Shown here: in pieces, positions 21,434 to 29,105 of the stretch
How the letters are laid out: every line of letters begins with the position of its first letter
Numbering within the stretch: the first letter of the stretch is position 1
Made by a program: the position numbers and the translations under genes
Notes under the pieces: generated by a model
Databases searched by the model: none
What the model saw: the letters and a program-made list of their open reading frames with translations, nothing else
What the model was told of the DNA's origin: nothing
IMG/VR virus record: IMGVR_UViG_3300037076_000071
Span: 1 to 53,108 of that record
DNA length: 53,108 nt
Direction: 5' to 3' (one strand)
DNA from: a virus

Positions 21434-22024
21434 CTATTTCAGCAGCTTTGAGCTTTGCAACAGGTTGAACACTTCGCCGCTCGAATAGATCACGAAGATG
21501 GTATTCGAGATGGAGCTTTCCGGGTAGTCGGCAAAGTAGTTGGTGACGCCCTGGAGCAATTCACCGACTGCCGTCTGTGCGTCCTTTTCGACCACACCAA
21601 GCATCACGGCACAGCGGATGGCCGGAAGGCTCACCGACGTGTAGCCAGCCTCACCAGCGGCCTGTAATGCGGCGTAAACGACATCTCTCAGCGGACCCGA
21701 AGGCTCGTCCACCACGAAGATGACATCCTCGAATTTGGCAGTGTGCGGCTTTTGCTTTTTCGCCACGATCACATCGCCTTGTCTGAGACCGCCACGGCGA
21801 CCGGCGAACGCATGGATCTGGTTGTGGAATTGATTGTCGCTGGTGTACTTCGGTGCTCCGCAAGCCACGTCAAGCAGGTTGTCGATGGCTCCCCACCATG
21901 CGCCGCCAGGATTGACGGACGTAATCATGGCCTGTGCCGGAACGGTTGCGATGTCGCCTTTGACTAGGGTGAAGGTGTTGGCCTTTCCCATGGACGTTGT
22001 GAATTTCTTCTGTATGGATTCCAT
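21434..22024 (-). CDS. Macro-domain protein (ADP-ribose binding)
   Basis: 196 residues from ATG 22024. VKGDIATVPAQAMITSVNPG then AWWGAIDNLL is the adenosine/phosphate-binding start of macro domains; DEPSGPLRDVVYAALQAAGE and VSLPAIRCAVMLGVV complete the fold. Macro domains bind or hydrolyse ADP-ribose and its derivatives and can remove ADP-ribose marks from proteins or nucleic acids. In a phage this suggests reversing host ADP-ribosylation defences or recycling ADP-ribose; not proven here. Confidence 0.75.
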   Translation of the reverse strand: MESIQKKFTTSMGKANTFTLVKGDIATVPAQAMITSVNPGGAWWGAIDNLLDVACGAPKYTSDNQFHNQIHAFAGRRGGLRQGDVIVAKKQKPHTAKFEDVIFVVDEPSGPLRDVVYAALQAAGEAGYTSVSLPAIRCAVMLGVVEKDAQTAVGELLQGVTNYFADYPESSISNTIFVIYSSGEVFNLLQSSKLLK

Positions 22025-22025
22025 G

Positions 22026-22253
22026 TTAGATTCCTTTTCCGAAAATTTTGGCCGCTTCCAGGGCATCTTCTCGTTGATGCTGGTCAACCACGGCATTGTA
22101 GCGGTCCACATCTAAGTTGAACCGCCGTAAGATTTCCGCCTTTACTTCTTCCGGCATGAGGTCTTCCACAAGGTTACGTACAATCACCTGATCGTCCAGG
22201 TTGTACAACACTTGGTGGAAAGTTTCTTTGTGTCGTCTTGGTAATGAGTTCAT
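22026..22253 (-). CDS. Unknown helical protein, 75 aa
   Basis: ATG 22253 overlaps the upstream stop (ATGA). Helical, acidic/basic mixed (VEDLMPEEVKAEILRRFNLD). Just before the macro-domain gene, probably cotranscribed. Confidence 0.65.
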   Translation of the reverse strand: MNSLPRRHKETFHQVLYNLDDQVIVRNLVEDLMPEEVKAEILRRFNLDVDRYNAVVDQHQREDALEAAKIFGKGI

Positions 22254-22984
22254 ATTTCGTCGCTCGTTTCTACCCACTTAGCTCCGCTGAAATCCATGAA
22301 GCCTTCGCAGCGGCGTTGCAATTCTTCAAAGCTCAGAACACCGTCGCTGCCGTATTCGGACAAGAAATCTTCTTCGTGTCGGGTATCATCGTCTACGTCA
22401 ATGCGGAGATGAGCATGACGATAGCGAATGTAGACGTAACGGCCATCATCCGTGCGTGCGCTCCACTGCGAAGGACAAGCGCCGCACGTCTCAATGATCT
22501 TTGTGATGACGTACACTGGCGGGGCCGGTGCTTCACGCCAGCCACAAAAGCCTTCGGCGTCGTTGTGGCATGATTCACAGGCGTGCGATTGGCGCTTGGT
22601 GTCTGTGGTGACTGTGCAATCATCTTTGCCGTATTTGCAGCCGTGGATGACGCAGCAGTGCTCTGTGTGAACGTCACGATTTTCTTCTAGCTCTGGTGTG
22701 AACATCGGCACAGGCAACGCCATGTGCTTGATGAATTCCAGATCGTGCCGGGAGAGTATCATTTCTTGCGGCTTCGGCTTGGCCTTGTTTTTGTATACAA
22801 TTGCGTTACCATCGGGCATCTCGACGGATTCTATGATGGATTCCGAATCGTTGGACTTAAACAAGTCGGTTTTGTAAATCATTGCGCTGCCATCGGCCAT
22901 CAGGCGCATGTAGCAGAACGGACTGACTTCGATGAACTTTTCGCCGTCCTGCATTAGATTTTGAACGTGTTCTTTGAGGGTCAT
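22250..22984 (-). CDS. Unknown multi-cysteine protein, 244 aa
   Basis: A central cysteine cluster (HCCVIHGCKYGKDDC and CESCHNDAEGFC, about residues 107-146) resembles a widespread small zinc motif of phage proteins, here embedded in a larger protein. The N-terminal 75 residues are beta-rich; the C-terminal 90 residues include TCGACPSQWSARTDDGRY. Probably metal-binding; role unknown. Overlaps both neighbours. Confidence 0.65.
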   Translation of the reverse strand: MTLKEHVQNLMQDGEKFIEVSPFCYMRLMADGSAMIYKTDLFKSNDSESIIESVEMPDGNAIVYKNKAKPKPQEMILSRHDLEFIKHMALPVPMFTPELEENRDVHTEHCCVIHGCKYGKDDCTVTTDTKRQSHACESCHNDAEGFCGWREAPAPPVYVITKIIETCGACPSQWSARTDDGRYVYIRYRHAHLRIDVDDDTRHEEDFLSEYGSDGVLSFEELQRRCEGFMDFSGAKWVETSDEI

Positions 22985-23361
22985 AATTCGATTGTATCCC
23001 CCGGAAAATGCACCTTAACATTTGGACCCCACTGTGCAACACCGGGTAGATCCAACAGCTTGCAATAGCGTCTGCGGAAGTCGCCTTCGTTGGCCGGGAT
23101 GAGATAGATGCGTTCACTTATCACCGGAGCGACGATGAGACGGGCCGGTTCCGGGTGTTTGGATGGCGGGCAGTCTACGTCATAGATCTGAGCACAGCCA
23201 GCGGAGTTGATGTAGTACCAGTTGGCATATCGGCCACCAAGTTGGTACCACGGATGATTCAGGCAGTCTGCCGGGACGCCATAGCCGATGACTTCAAACT
23301 CGAAGAACTTGTCGGTGTAGTCCGGGATCAACGGATGCGAGAGCTTTGCTTTGATGGTCAT
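22981..23361 (-). CDS. Unknown protein, 126 aa
   Basis: Aromatic-rich globular protein (DYTDKFFEFEVIGYGVPADC, HPWYQLGGRYANWYYI). The WYQLGGR motif resembles the WYQIGGRW block of the 406-residue protein at 6599. Stop overlaps the next ATG. Confidence 0.65.
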   Translation of the reverse strand: MTIKAKLSHPLIPDYTDKFFEFEVIGYGVPADCLNHPWYQLGGRYANWYYINSAGCAQIYDVDCPPSKHPEPARLIVAPVISERIYLIPANEGDFRRRYCKLLDLPGVAQWGPNVKVHFPGDTIEL

Positions 23362-23373
23362 TTGTTCGCCTTT

Positions 23374-23547
23374 TCAACTTTTTCGTCCATCACGGAAGCA
23401 GCAGAGCGCCTGGACTCTGGCGGTTTCTGCACTCATCCCCAGGTTTATCAACGAGGTACAGATGGTATCGACCTCTTCCTTTTGGAAGTCGGTCATTTCG
23501 TAGATCGACTGCCAGATGAGGTAATCTTCGTGTGCAAGTGTCTTCAT
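23374..23547 (-). CDS. Unknown small protein, 57 aa
   Basis: ATG 23547 lies 8 bases after a TAATCT -10 box, predicting a leaderless message. Helical, acidic. First gene of the minus-strand run towards 20.4 kb. Confidence 0.6.
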   Translation of the reverse strand: MKTLAHEDYLIWQSIYEMTDFQKEEVDTICTSLINLGMSAETARVQALCCFRDGRKS

Positions 23548-23555
23548 CAATTTCA

Positions 23556-23585
23556 AGATTACCACATAGATACATCAATTGTCAA
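23556..23585 (-). promoter_or_regulatory. Sigma70-like promoter
   Basis: TTGACA, 18 bp, TAATCT. The spacer contains TTGATGTATCTA, the central core of the 18-bp element turned around. Confidence 0.65.
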
Positions 23586-23606
23586 GAGGGCTAAATAATT
23601 TCCGAT

Positions 23607-23635
23607 TTGACGGTTCCGCATACTCATGATATGAT
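23607..23635 (+). promoter_or_regulatory. Promoter of the small RNA
   Basis: TTGACG, 17 bp, TATGAT. Divergent from the minus-strand promoter at 23556-23585. Confidence 0.65.
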
Positions 23636-23641
23636 GGAACC

Positions 23642-23950
23642 AAAGAGAGCTAGATCCGTGGTTGGCCGTTTCGTGATTTGGCAACTCGTGGAGGCTGAAA
23701 GCGGCCTCGGTTCAAAGTAGAAACGTCCACGCTGTTCATCGGGCTGCAACTAGGATGTATCCGTTGCCGGGTGACAGTGATTACAAACAGGCTGACGGTC
23801 ATTCTGTGAATACACTTAGGAAAAATGATTGTTTGAATGCCGTTGATTTGTTTTTCATATTTGAAAAATGAGTCAACACTAAATTGGTTAGTTTAAGAGA
23901 AAATGGGCGGCAATCCTCATCGCTACCGGGGTTGCCGCCCTAATGTTTTT
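23642..23950 (+). ncRNA. Candidate small RNA with promoter and terminator
   Basis: About 305 nt between a strong promoter and a rho-independent terminator, with no plausible gene. Internal helices such as GAGGC/GCCTC near 23691 are visible. I do not recognise RNase P, 6S or a riboswitch. The 29-codon frame inside starts in the -10 box, so it would not be translated from this transcript. Confidence 0.6.
23905..23950 (+). terminator. Rho-independent terminator
   Basis: 9-bp stem GGGCGGCAA/TTGCCGCCC with an 18-nt loop, followed by TAATGTTTTT. It ends the small RNA just before the endolysin promoter. Confidence 0.8.
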
Positions 23951-23956
23951 GTGCCC

Positions 23957-23963
23957 TAAATAC
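23957..23963 (+). promoter_or_regulatory. Late promoter TAAATAC of the endolysin
   Basis: Four bases (AGGC) separate it from ATG 23968, so the late endolysin mRNA should be leaderless. Confidence 0.65.
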
Positions 23964-23967
23964 AGGC

Positions 23968-24471
23968 ATGAATATCATCTCAAAACCAGCATCTTCTGCA
24001 AATTACGGTGGCACTCGACATCCAATCCAGCTTGTTGTAATTCACGTTGAAGCCGGAACTGAAAACGCAACTATCTCATGGTTTGCAAATCCCAACGCTC
24101 ATGTGTCGGCCCACTATTCTGTCTCAAAGGCAGGGCAAGTTTACGCTCACGTGCCCGAAGACAAAGTAGCATGGCACGCTGGTATTCCTGCACCGTGTGT
24201 CTGGAACGATCAGAGTAAGAATCCGCAGCACGGAGTGAATCCAAATTGCTACAGCATTGGAATTGAAAACGAGGGCTATGACGATGGTAAGCCGTGGCCG
24301 GATGCACAGATACAAAGTCTAGGTGCATTAGTAGCGGACGTTTGCAAACGCTATAAGATCCCGATTGACCGCAACCACATTGTCGGTCATCATGAGATCT
24401 ACGCCGGTCATACTTGCCCCGGCGTAGCATGTCCGTTCGATAAGATCCTTGCCGTTGCGCTGGCTTCTTAG
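23968..24471 (+). CDS. N-acetylmuramoyl-L-alanine amidase endolysin
   Basis: 167 residues, one amidase_2 (T7 lysozyme-like) domain. Zinc ligands fit H26 (VVIHVEAG), one of H141/H142 (VGHHEIYAG) and C150 (HTCPG). Other family marks: AHYSVSKAGQVYAHV near 49 and WHAG near 69. It cuts the bond between muramic acid and the stem peptide to lyse the host. No cell-wall-binding domain or signal peptide, so it needs a holin. Late promoter fits lysis timing. Confidence 0.9.
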   Translation: MNIISKPASSANYGGTRHPIQLVVIHVEAGTENATISWFANPNAHVSAHYSVSKAGQVYAHVPEDKVAWHAGIPAPCVWNDQSKNPQHGVNPNCYSIGIENEGYDDGKPWPDAQIQSLGALVADVCKRYKIPIDRNHIVGHHEIYAGHTCPGVACPFDKILAVALAS

Positions 24472-24806
24472 ACTTCTTCGTCTGACGGTTTGCTGATGAT
24501 GGTGTCCAGGTTGAATCCGACACACGGGTGGAAATTTTCCTGGCGCTCTGTGCCGTTGCCAACGAGTTTCAGATCGAAGGCGCAGTCGAACTGTCTCATG
24601 TTTTGATAGTTCGCACGCAAGAATTTTTCGGCGGCTTCTTGCTCCATCATGAACGTGAAGACAATGACGTTCTGTTCTGTTTCGCTTTGACGTGGCAACA
24701 GGTTCACACCTATTGAACGTGGTAGTCCGTCGCAGATCAAGTCATAAAGGTACTCTGCATCTCGACGTGTGCCATAAAAGGCGAGAGTGATCTTGTAACT
24801 GTTCAT
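24468..24806 (-). CDS. Unknown protein, 112 aa
   Basis: ATG 24806 overlaps the previous stop. Alpha/beta layout (YKITLAFYGTRRDAEYLYDL; NVIVFTFMMEQEAAEKFL) resembling a ferredoxin-like fold. 3' end meets the endolysin by 4 bases. Confidence 0.65.
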   Translation of the reverse strand: MNSYKITLAFYGTRRDAEYLYDLICDGLPRSIGVNLLPRQSETEQNVIVFTFMMEQEAAEKFLRANYQNMRQFDCAFDLKLVGNGTERQENFHPCVGFNLDTIISKPSDEEV

Positions 24807-25018
24807 TTTGGTAAGATTTCCCAAGTGCAGACTGCCATGACTTCCTTTTCGTTGTAGTAAAGCGTTTTGCCGTAGGACAATGGCAAGTCCACAAGTCCGT
24901 ATACAATGCTACCGGAACGAATACAAATTTCCATAATTCGTCCAGTTTTTCCCCGCATCATGTCGCCCACAGTAGGGCACACTAAGTCGTCAATGTCGTA
25001 AAGCGGTTGCTGCTTCAT
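24803..25018 (-). CDS. Unknown small protein, 71 aa
   Basis: Beta-rich, KOW/SH3-like order (DDLVCPTVGDMMRGKTGRI, IVYGLVDLPLSYGK). Overlaps both neighbours by 4 bases. Confidence 0.65.
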   Translation of the reverse strand: MKQQPLYDIDDLVCPTVGDMMRGKTGRIMEICIRSGSIVYGLVDLPLSYGKTLYYNEKEVMAVCTWEILPK

Positions 25019-25488
25019 TCGTCTTCACCTTCAAATGCGACCATTTCGCCGTACAGATGGTCCATGACGTATCGGCGGGGTCGCTTGGGCTGTGTGGTCT
25101 CTCGGATGCCCTTGCCGCCGTGCGTGACCTCCAGGACGAATACAGGGTAGCCTGACGCCGCATTGGTGTATCGGGTCACTCGTGCGCCCGTGACATCATG
25201 CTTGAAGTTGATTGCCAGCGCAACGTCTTTGGCGAACTGCATGAAGGATTCATCAGTAGCTCCACCGAAGTATGCGTCACCGTTGTAGTGTGTTTGGATC
25301 TTCTGTGCGGCGTCCCACCAAGTTGTGATGATGCGGTCGCTCCACACAGCGGTGGCATGGCCAGGGTCCACTTCGGCGGGGAAGTTGACAGCCTTCATTT
25401 GCATCCCGTTGAGGTTGTACTTCTCTTTGCCGTACAGCCGATCAAAGCTGAACGGGTCTACGGTTTCTGTCTGGAACATACTTGCCAT
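25015..25488 (-). CDS. Unknown protein, 157 aa
   Basis: Start at ATG 25488 (or 25479). Mixed alpha/beta with GGATDESFMQFAKDVALAIN and a basic C-terminal loop. One base after the stop of the secreted protein gene. No family recognised. Confidence 0.65.
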   Translation of the reverse strand: MASMFQTETVDPFSFDRLYGKEKYNLNGMQMKAVNFPAEVDPGHATAVWSDRIITTWWDAAQKIQTHYNGDAYFGGATDESFMQFAKDVALAINFKHDVTGARVTRYTNAASGYPVFVLEVTHGGKGIRETTQPKRPRRYVMDHLYGEMVAFEGEDE

Positions 25489-25489
25489 C

Positions 25490-26281
25490 TTACTTGCCGT
25501 TCTTTGCCTTTGCGGTTGGAGCCTTTGGAGCCTGCACCATTGCCTTGCCGGTAACACAACTCCAGTTCTCACGATTCAGTGTATAACCCCAATAGGTGAC
25601 ACTCTGTCCGTTGAAAGTGAAGCTCAACGGAACTGCTCTTGTGTACACTACTGCCGCCGTATCACTGCCTACCCAATTGACGGGTGTAATGATCGGCATT
25701 GAAGTGCCTGGAGCGTTGGCGCTGGTGTAATCTCCAGGAGAAGTTTGAAGCAATCCGTTTCGATAGACCAGCACCGGGCCGACTGGCGTGCGTGTCAGCT
25801 TATACGGAAAACATTGGATGATGATGCTACCGTCTTGTGCTGTAAGAGCGAGGAACATCCCTTGCGGGTCTGCCGCCATCGTACCAGAAAATGTCAATGG
25901 AATTGTAGTGTCAACCGGAGCCGCCGAAACCGTGAACGTAATCAATCCTACCGGCCCTGGCGCAATCGACTTGAGATTCACCACTCCAGATGCTATACAT
26001 TTGTAAGTTGTGACGCCAGATGTTACCGAGTTAGAACACTGGATCGTCTTGTTGGCTTCGATTAGAGCCTGTCCTTCCGTAATGACGAAGGCAGCATTAT
26101 CTGCGGTTGGAAATGAAAGCGACCACTGTAATCCGGCTGGTGCGGTAACTCCTGTTGGTGTCGTTAGAGACATGACTATCGAAATGGCTTTGCCCGATCC
26201 GGTTCCGGGAGACAAGCTAAGAGACGAATTTTGGGCGCACAGTAACGGCACGCAGATGAGAGCAAGGATGAGAGATTTCAT
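25490..26281 (-). CDS. Secreted cohesin-like protein
   Basis: 263 residues. MKSLILALICVPLLCAQNSS is a signal peptide with cleavage likely after LCA. Residues 25-150 (GKAISIVMSLTTPTGVTAPA, LQWSLSFP, PGPVGLITFTVS) look like a cohesin-type beta-sandwich as in secreted proteins of Acidobacteria. The C-terminus is Lys/Ala rich. Export of a phage-encoded binding protein could change the cell surface; the role is inferred only. Late promoter 4 bases before the start. Confidence 0.65.
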   Translation of the reverse strand: MKSLILALICVPLLCAQNSSLSLSPGTGSGKAISIVMSLTTPTGVTAPAGLQWSLSFPTADNAAFVITEGQALIEANKTIQCSNSVTSGVTTYKCIASGVVNLKSIAPGPVGLITFTVSAAPVDTTIPLTFSGTMAADPQGMFLALTAQDGSIIIQCFPYKLTRTPVGPVLVYRNGLLQTSPGDYTSANAPGTSMPIITPVNWVGSDTAAVVYTRAVPLSFTFNGQSVTYWGYTLNRENWSCVTGKAMVQAPKAPTAKAKNGK

Positions 26282-26285
26282 AGCC

Positions 26286-26292
26286 GTATTTA
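26286..26292 (-). promoter_or_regulatory. Late promoter TAAATAC
   Basis: Four bases before ATG 26281 of the secreted protein. Confidence 0.6.
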
Positions 26293-26508
26293 CAACAAGT
26301 CTTCATAAGGATTCTTGATGGCTTCACCGTTCAGTCGAGTGATAGATTGCACGAGACTCTTGTCTTCAAACAGCATCACGTTGAAGTCCGGTACTCTGGC
26401 CGCTAGAAGAGCTTCGAGCACGAGACTGAATGATCTTGCGCCTTGACCTAAGACCGGCTTTCCGATGTTCTTGCCGTTGACGAAAATGGACAGATTCGTT
26501 TTCACCAC
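26290..26508 (-). CDS. Unknown small protein, 72 aa
   Basis: GTG start; the following GTG is also possible. Beta-hairpin start (LSIFVNGKNIGKPVLGQG) then a helix. The stop lies in the late promoter of the next gene. Confidence 0.6.
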   Translation of the reverse strand: MVKTNLSIFVNGKNIGKPVLGQGARSFSLVLEALLAARVPDFNVMLFEDKSLVQSITRLNGEAIKNPYEDLL

Positions 26509-26753
26509 TCTACCTCATCTATGTTGATCTCAAACACTTTGACCTGTTCTTTCGTCAGGTCGTCTCGCACGCCGTTGGTGCATTCGGTGGCGACTTGGAT
26601 CATAGCGGCTTTGTCGCAACTCATGAAACGAAGGAACCACGGAAACACAGCGGTACCATCGTTGGGCAACCGCTTCTGAAATTCCGGTGAGAAAGCGACT
26701 CCGTAGAACGTCACCGGAATTTCAGCGTTGAAACTTTCGCAGCGTATCTTCAT
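26502..26753 (-). CDS. Unknown protein, 83 aa
   Basis: MKIRCESFNAEIPVTFYGVA starts an alpha/beta domain with conserved-looking FPWFLRFMSCDKAA. Overlaps the next start by 7 bases. Confidence 0.65.
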   Translation of the reverse strand: MKIRCESFNAEIPVTFYGVAFSPEFQKRLPNDGTAVFPWFLRFMSCDKAAMIQVATECTNGVRDDLTKEQVKVFEINIDEVEW

Positions 26754-26762
26754 ACTACCAGC

Positions 26763-27002
26763 TTACCATGAAGTGGCCATTGTGCGGGGCCGGGTGGCGA
26801 AGACTGGCGTATGCTTGCAGTGCTTGCGATACTTGAAGCACGGGCAAGAGCATGTCCAGGCCAGCGTCTCACGGTTCTGTTTCACTTCGTAGGTGACGCC
26901 AGCTTCGGAGTGCGAATGGACGATGTGCTCGTTGATGAATGCGTCCGTGACCGGCGCAATTTTGGTGCGTCCAGGAATGGCGACTTGCTCGTAGGAATAC
27001 GT
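26763..27002 (-). CDS. SWIM zinc-finger frame without a normal start
   Basis: 79 sense codons begin immediately behind, and in the same frame as, the TGA of the upstream gene. No ATG, GTG or TTG is available at the front (first codon is ACG). The product holds TCSCPCFKYRKHCKH, the CxCx(n)CxH SWIM zinc motif, preceded by VTYEVKQNRETLAW. Options: stop-codon readthrough fusing it to the 162-residue protein, an ACG or ATT start, a sequence error, or a gene that lost its start. Confidence 0.55.
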   Translation of the reverse strand, partial: TYSYEQVAIPGRTKIAPVTDAFINEHIVHSHSEAGVTYEVKQNRETLAWTCSCPCFKYRKHCKHTPVFATRPRTMATSW

Positions 27003-27491
27003 TCAGTCGTCTTTGGTGCCAGCGACTTTGTGCGAATGAACCTTGAAGCACTTCACGTTCGGGCGCTTCGTGCCGGGGTCGATCTTGCCGCAATCAACTA
27101 CGTAGCGGTATTCGATGTCGCCGGGGTCGGACGAAACGATGCCAACGGAGAGGAAGTTCAGGCGATTCTTGCGGGGAACCTGAACGTACTTCCGTTTCTC
27201 GTCGGGATTCTTGAAGTTGTAGGCGTGCTTGTGGAACGTGCCATCCGGCGATTGGAACATGCCATCGGAGGCGAAAATTTCGGCAAGGAACACAACGTAC
27301 TTGGCGGCGAGGTAGGAGGGATCGGACAAGCGGCTGTCGGTCAAAGCCTTGCACTTGGTGATGAACTTGAAGAGATCCACACCAGCGCCTTTGGGGTAGC
27401 CGTCCGTATGACGGTATACGATGGCAGCGGTGTAGACTTTCCCGGTGATTGGGTCGGTTTCGATAAAGTGTGTTGTTGATCTCGTGCTCAT
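27003..27491 (-). CDS. Conserved phage protein of unknown function, 162 aa
   Basis: From ATG 27491: MSTRSTTHFIETDPITGKVY, then VYRHTDGYPKG, a start shared by a widespread unknown family (MSTR... with a beta-rich core and YRHxDGYP). Leaderless from the promoter with the shared element. Its TGA separates it from the in-frame SWIM segment. Confidence 0.7.
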   Translation of the reverse strand: MSTRSTTHFIETDPITGKVYTAAIVYRHTDGYPKGAGVDLFKFITKCKALTDSRLSDPSYLAAKYVVFLAEIFASDGMFQSPDGTFHKHAYNFKNPDEKRKYVQVPRKNRLNFLSVGIVSSDPGDIEYRYVVDCGKIDPGTKRPNVKCFKVHSHKVAGTKDD

Positions 27492-27497
27492 GTATAA

Positions 27498-27538
27498 AGA
27501 ATAGCACTTCAAGATCAAAAAGTCAATAGATGTATCAA
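27498..27538 (-). promoter_or_regulatory. Promoter with the shared 18-bp element
   Basis: Element at 27538-27521 ending in TTGACT, 17 bp, TATTCT, 6 bases, ATG 27491. Confidence 0.7.
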
Positions 27539-27837
27539 CTTTTATTTTGTTTAGAATCAACACTTCCGAAGGATTTTGTCTTGATCCAGATCAGCCATTT
27601 TTGAACGTCGGGATGCTCCAACAATTTTTCGATGGTGTTGTATTCTCGCTCCAGTTCTTTTTCGGTAAACAGGGCGTGTAGTTGAGCGTGGCACGGGCGG
27701 CAGATCGGTACCGTATGGTTTCGATCCGTGCCAATTTCACGTTTGACTTTTTTGTTATGGCGCATCCGGGGAACTAGATGGTGACGTGTGGTCTCCACAT
27801 TTTCCCGTTCGCACAATTCGCACGTGCCGGTTTTCAT
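27535..27837 (-). CDS. HNH endonuclease-like protein
   Basis: 100 residues. CELC near 6, then TRHHLVPRMRH and ICRPCHAQLHALF (CxxCH) form an HNH/treble-clef zinc fold. It can act as a homing nuclease or as a small DNA-binding enzyme. Overlaps the upstream gene by 4 bases, so it is part of the operon and not a free-standing insertion. Confidence 0.75.
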   Translation of the reverse strand: MKTGTCELCERENVETTRHHLVPRMRHNKKVKREIGTDRNHTVPICRPCHAQLHALFTEKELEREYNTIEKLLEHPDVQKWLIWIKTKSFGSVDSKQNKS

Positions 27838-28271
27838 CCTAGAAAATATCCTAGCAGATTTTGAATCTTGTGGTCAATTGTGTCGTTTTCAAACGGATTG
27901 TCTGGTTGCGGTTTGAAATTTGGTCTGGGTTTTGCCAAGTACGTGTCATCCAGCGACGGAGGATAGCAGCAATGATCGCACCAGTAACCAGTCTTTGTTG
28001 ACTTAGCGGGAGTGGTAAGAGGACTCTTGCATCGCTTGCAATGAAGCACTAAGCCAGTCTGTGTGGTAGGAGAAACATTTGATGCGACAGGTGGCTTACG
28101 AGTCTCGTATGCGTGCGGCCCGGTATGACCAATATCGAGCACACAGAAACGGCTACCTTCAAGGCTGATCTCTCCGCAGACCTCACGGGCAGAGGCTTCT
28201 TCTTCTGCCCACGTATCTACTTCTGGCGCATCCCTACCGCACATTTCCAATAATTCTTCACGGTTTATCAT
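27834..28271 (-). CDS. Zinc-ribbon protein with REELLEMCG motif, 145 aa
   Basis: ATG 28271 overlaps the previous stop. N-terminal REELLEMCGRDAP matches the motif at 11700. CKRC and CDHCC pairs form a zinc ribbon near residues 87-108. The tail is acidic. Unknown role. Confidence 0.65.
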   Translation of the reverse strand: MINREELLEMCGRDAPEVDTWAEEEASAREVCGEISLEGSRFCVLDIGHTGPHAYETRKPPVASNVSPTTQTGLVLHCKRCKSPLTTPAKSTKTGYWCDHCCYPPSLDDTYLAKPRPNFKPQPDNPFENDTIDHKIQNLLGYFLG

Positions 28272-28576
28272 TGTGCAAATCGTCCACTGCCGTAGATCCA
28301 ATCCCAATCGTCTTTGGTCCACTTACTTGTGTCGATTCGCTTGACGCCATGAATCCAACCATTCGTCATGTCTATGTCTCCACGCTTGTAGAGTAGATCT
28401 AAAACACGTTCTACTTCATCTTCGTTTTCGCCGGTCGGAAGAGCGTGCATCAATTTGAAAAACGTCACGGCATTCGGCGGCATTCCAATAGCGGCAACAA
28501 CTCGCCTGACAAGAGATTCGTCGGGCGGTTCTTTACCGGCAGCTTCAAGCAACTTCTCTCGTAATTCTTCTGACAT
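28268..28576 (-). CDS. Unknown protein, 102 aa
   Basis: MSEELREKLLEAAGKEPPDE has the same helix-Gly-Pro rhythm as the REELLE motif proteins. The rest is helical with a Trp-rich end (KWTKDDWDWIYGSG). Confidence 0.65.
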   Translation of the reverse strand: MSEELREKLLEAAGKEPPDESLVRRVVAAIGMPPNAVTFFKLMHALPTGENEDEVERVLDLLYKRGDIDMTNGWIHGVKRIDTSKWTKDDWDWIYGSGRFAQ

Positions 28577-28580
28577 AGGT

Positions 28581-29102
28581 TTACATCACATATTTCGGCG
28601 GTGTGGTATTCGATTCGAGAATGTTTTTGTAATAGATTGCTTTGCCGTCGTTGGTCAGTCTGTTGTAGCCTGGAACCTTCGGTGTTGATGTGAAAATATT
28701 GTCGGGCGCAAGGTAGTCTAAGTGTCCTTTGCGCCGCAGATTTTCAGCATTGACTAGAACTAGGATGTTATTAGCGGCATCTGAGATTGGTTCGATGCTG
28801 TCGAATTCGTAACCAATTTTCTGAGCAATCTTGCACGCCAGTTCATAGACCATGCTACGTGCAATATCATCGGTTTCATTTCCGATGATAAGGTACGCCA
28901 TCGTCCTGAATACTTCGTCAGGGAGCAGTTGAAGTGACGATTCCAGAATGCGACCGGAGTCTGGGCTATTCAGGCGGGCAAGAAACCCACCAAGCTCTTC
29001 CATTACAGCTTTAGCGGCCATCTCACGCAATTGTTGCGGTGGCTGCATCATCGGTAACAGAACACCTAGCAGGTTACTTGCCTTATTTGCCTTCTTCGCC
29101 AT
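28581..29102 (-). CDS. Unknown protein, 173 aa
   Basis: Helical N-terminal two thirds (LREMAAKAVMEELGGFLARL) and a C-terminus with NRLTNDGKAIYYKN. Four bases upstream of the next gene. No family recognised. Confidence 0.65.
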   Translation of the reverse strand: MAKKANKASNLLGVLLPMMQPPQQLREMAAKAVMEELGGFLARLNSPDSGRILESSLQLLPDEVFRTMAYLIIGNETDDIARSMVYELACKIAQKIGYEFDSIEPISDAANNILVLVNAENLRRKGHLDYLAPDNIFTSTPKVPGYNRLTNDGKAIYYKNILESNTTPPKYVM

Positions 29103-29105
29103 TAC

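Noticed and set aside
23631-23720. 29-codon frame at the front of the small RNA
   Set aside because: Its ATG lies within the -10 box, so the transcript from that promoter would not contain it.
26811-27479. 222-codon plus-strand frame
   Set aside because: Antisense to the conserved 162-residue gene and the SWIM segment; Val/Gly/Asp shadow composition.
27535-27837. Treating the HNH-like gene as a free homing insertion
   Set aside because: It is translationally coupled to its upstream gene and lacks its own late promoter, unlike the other homing genes here.
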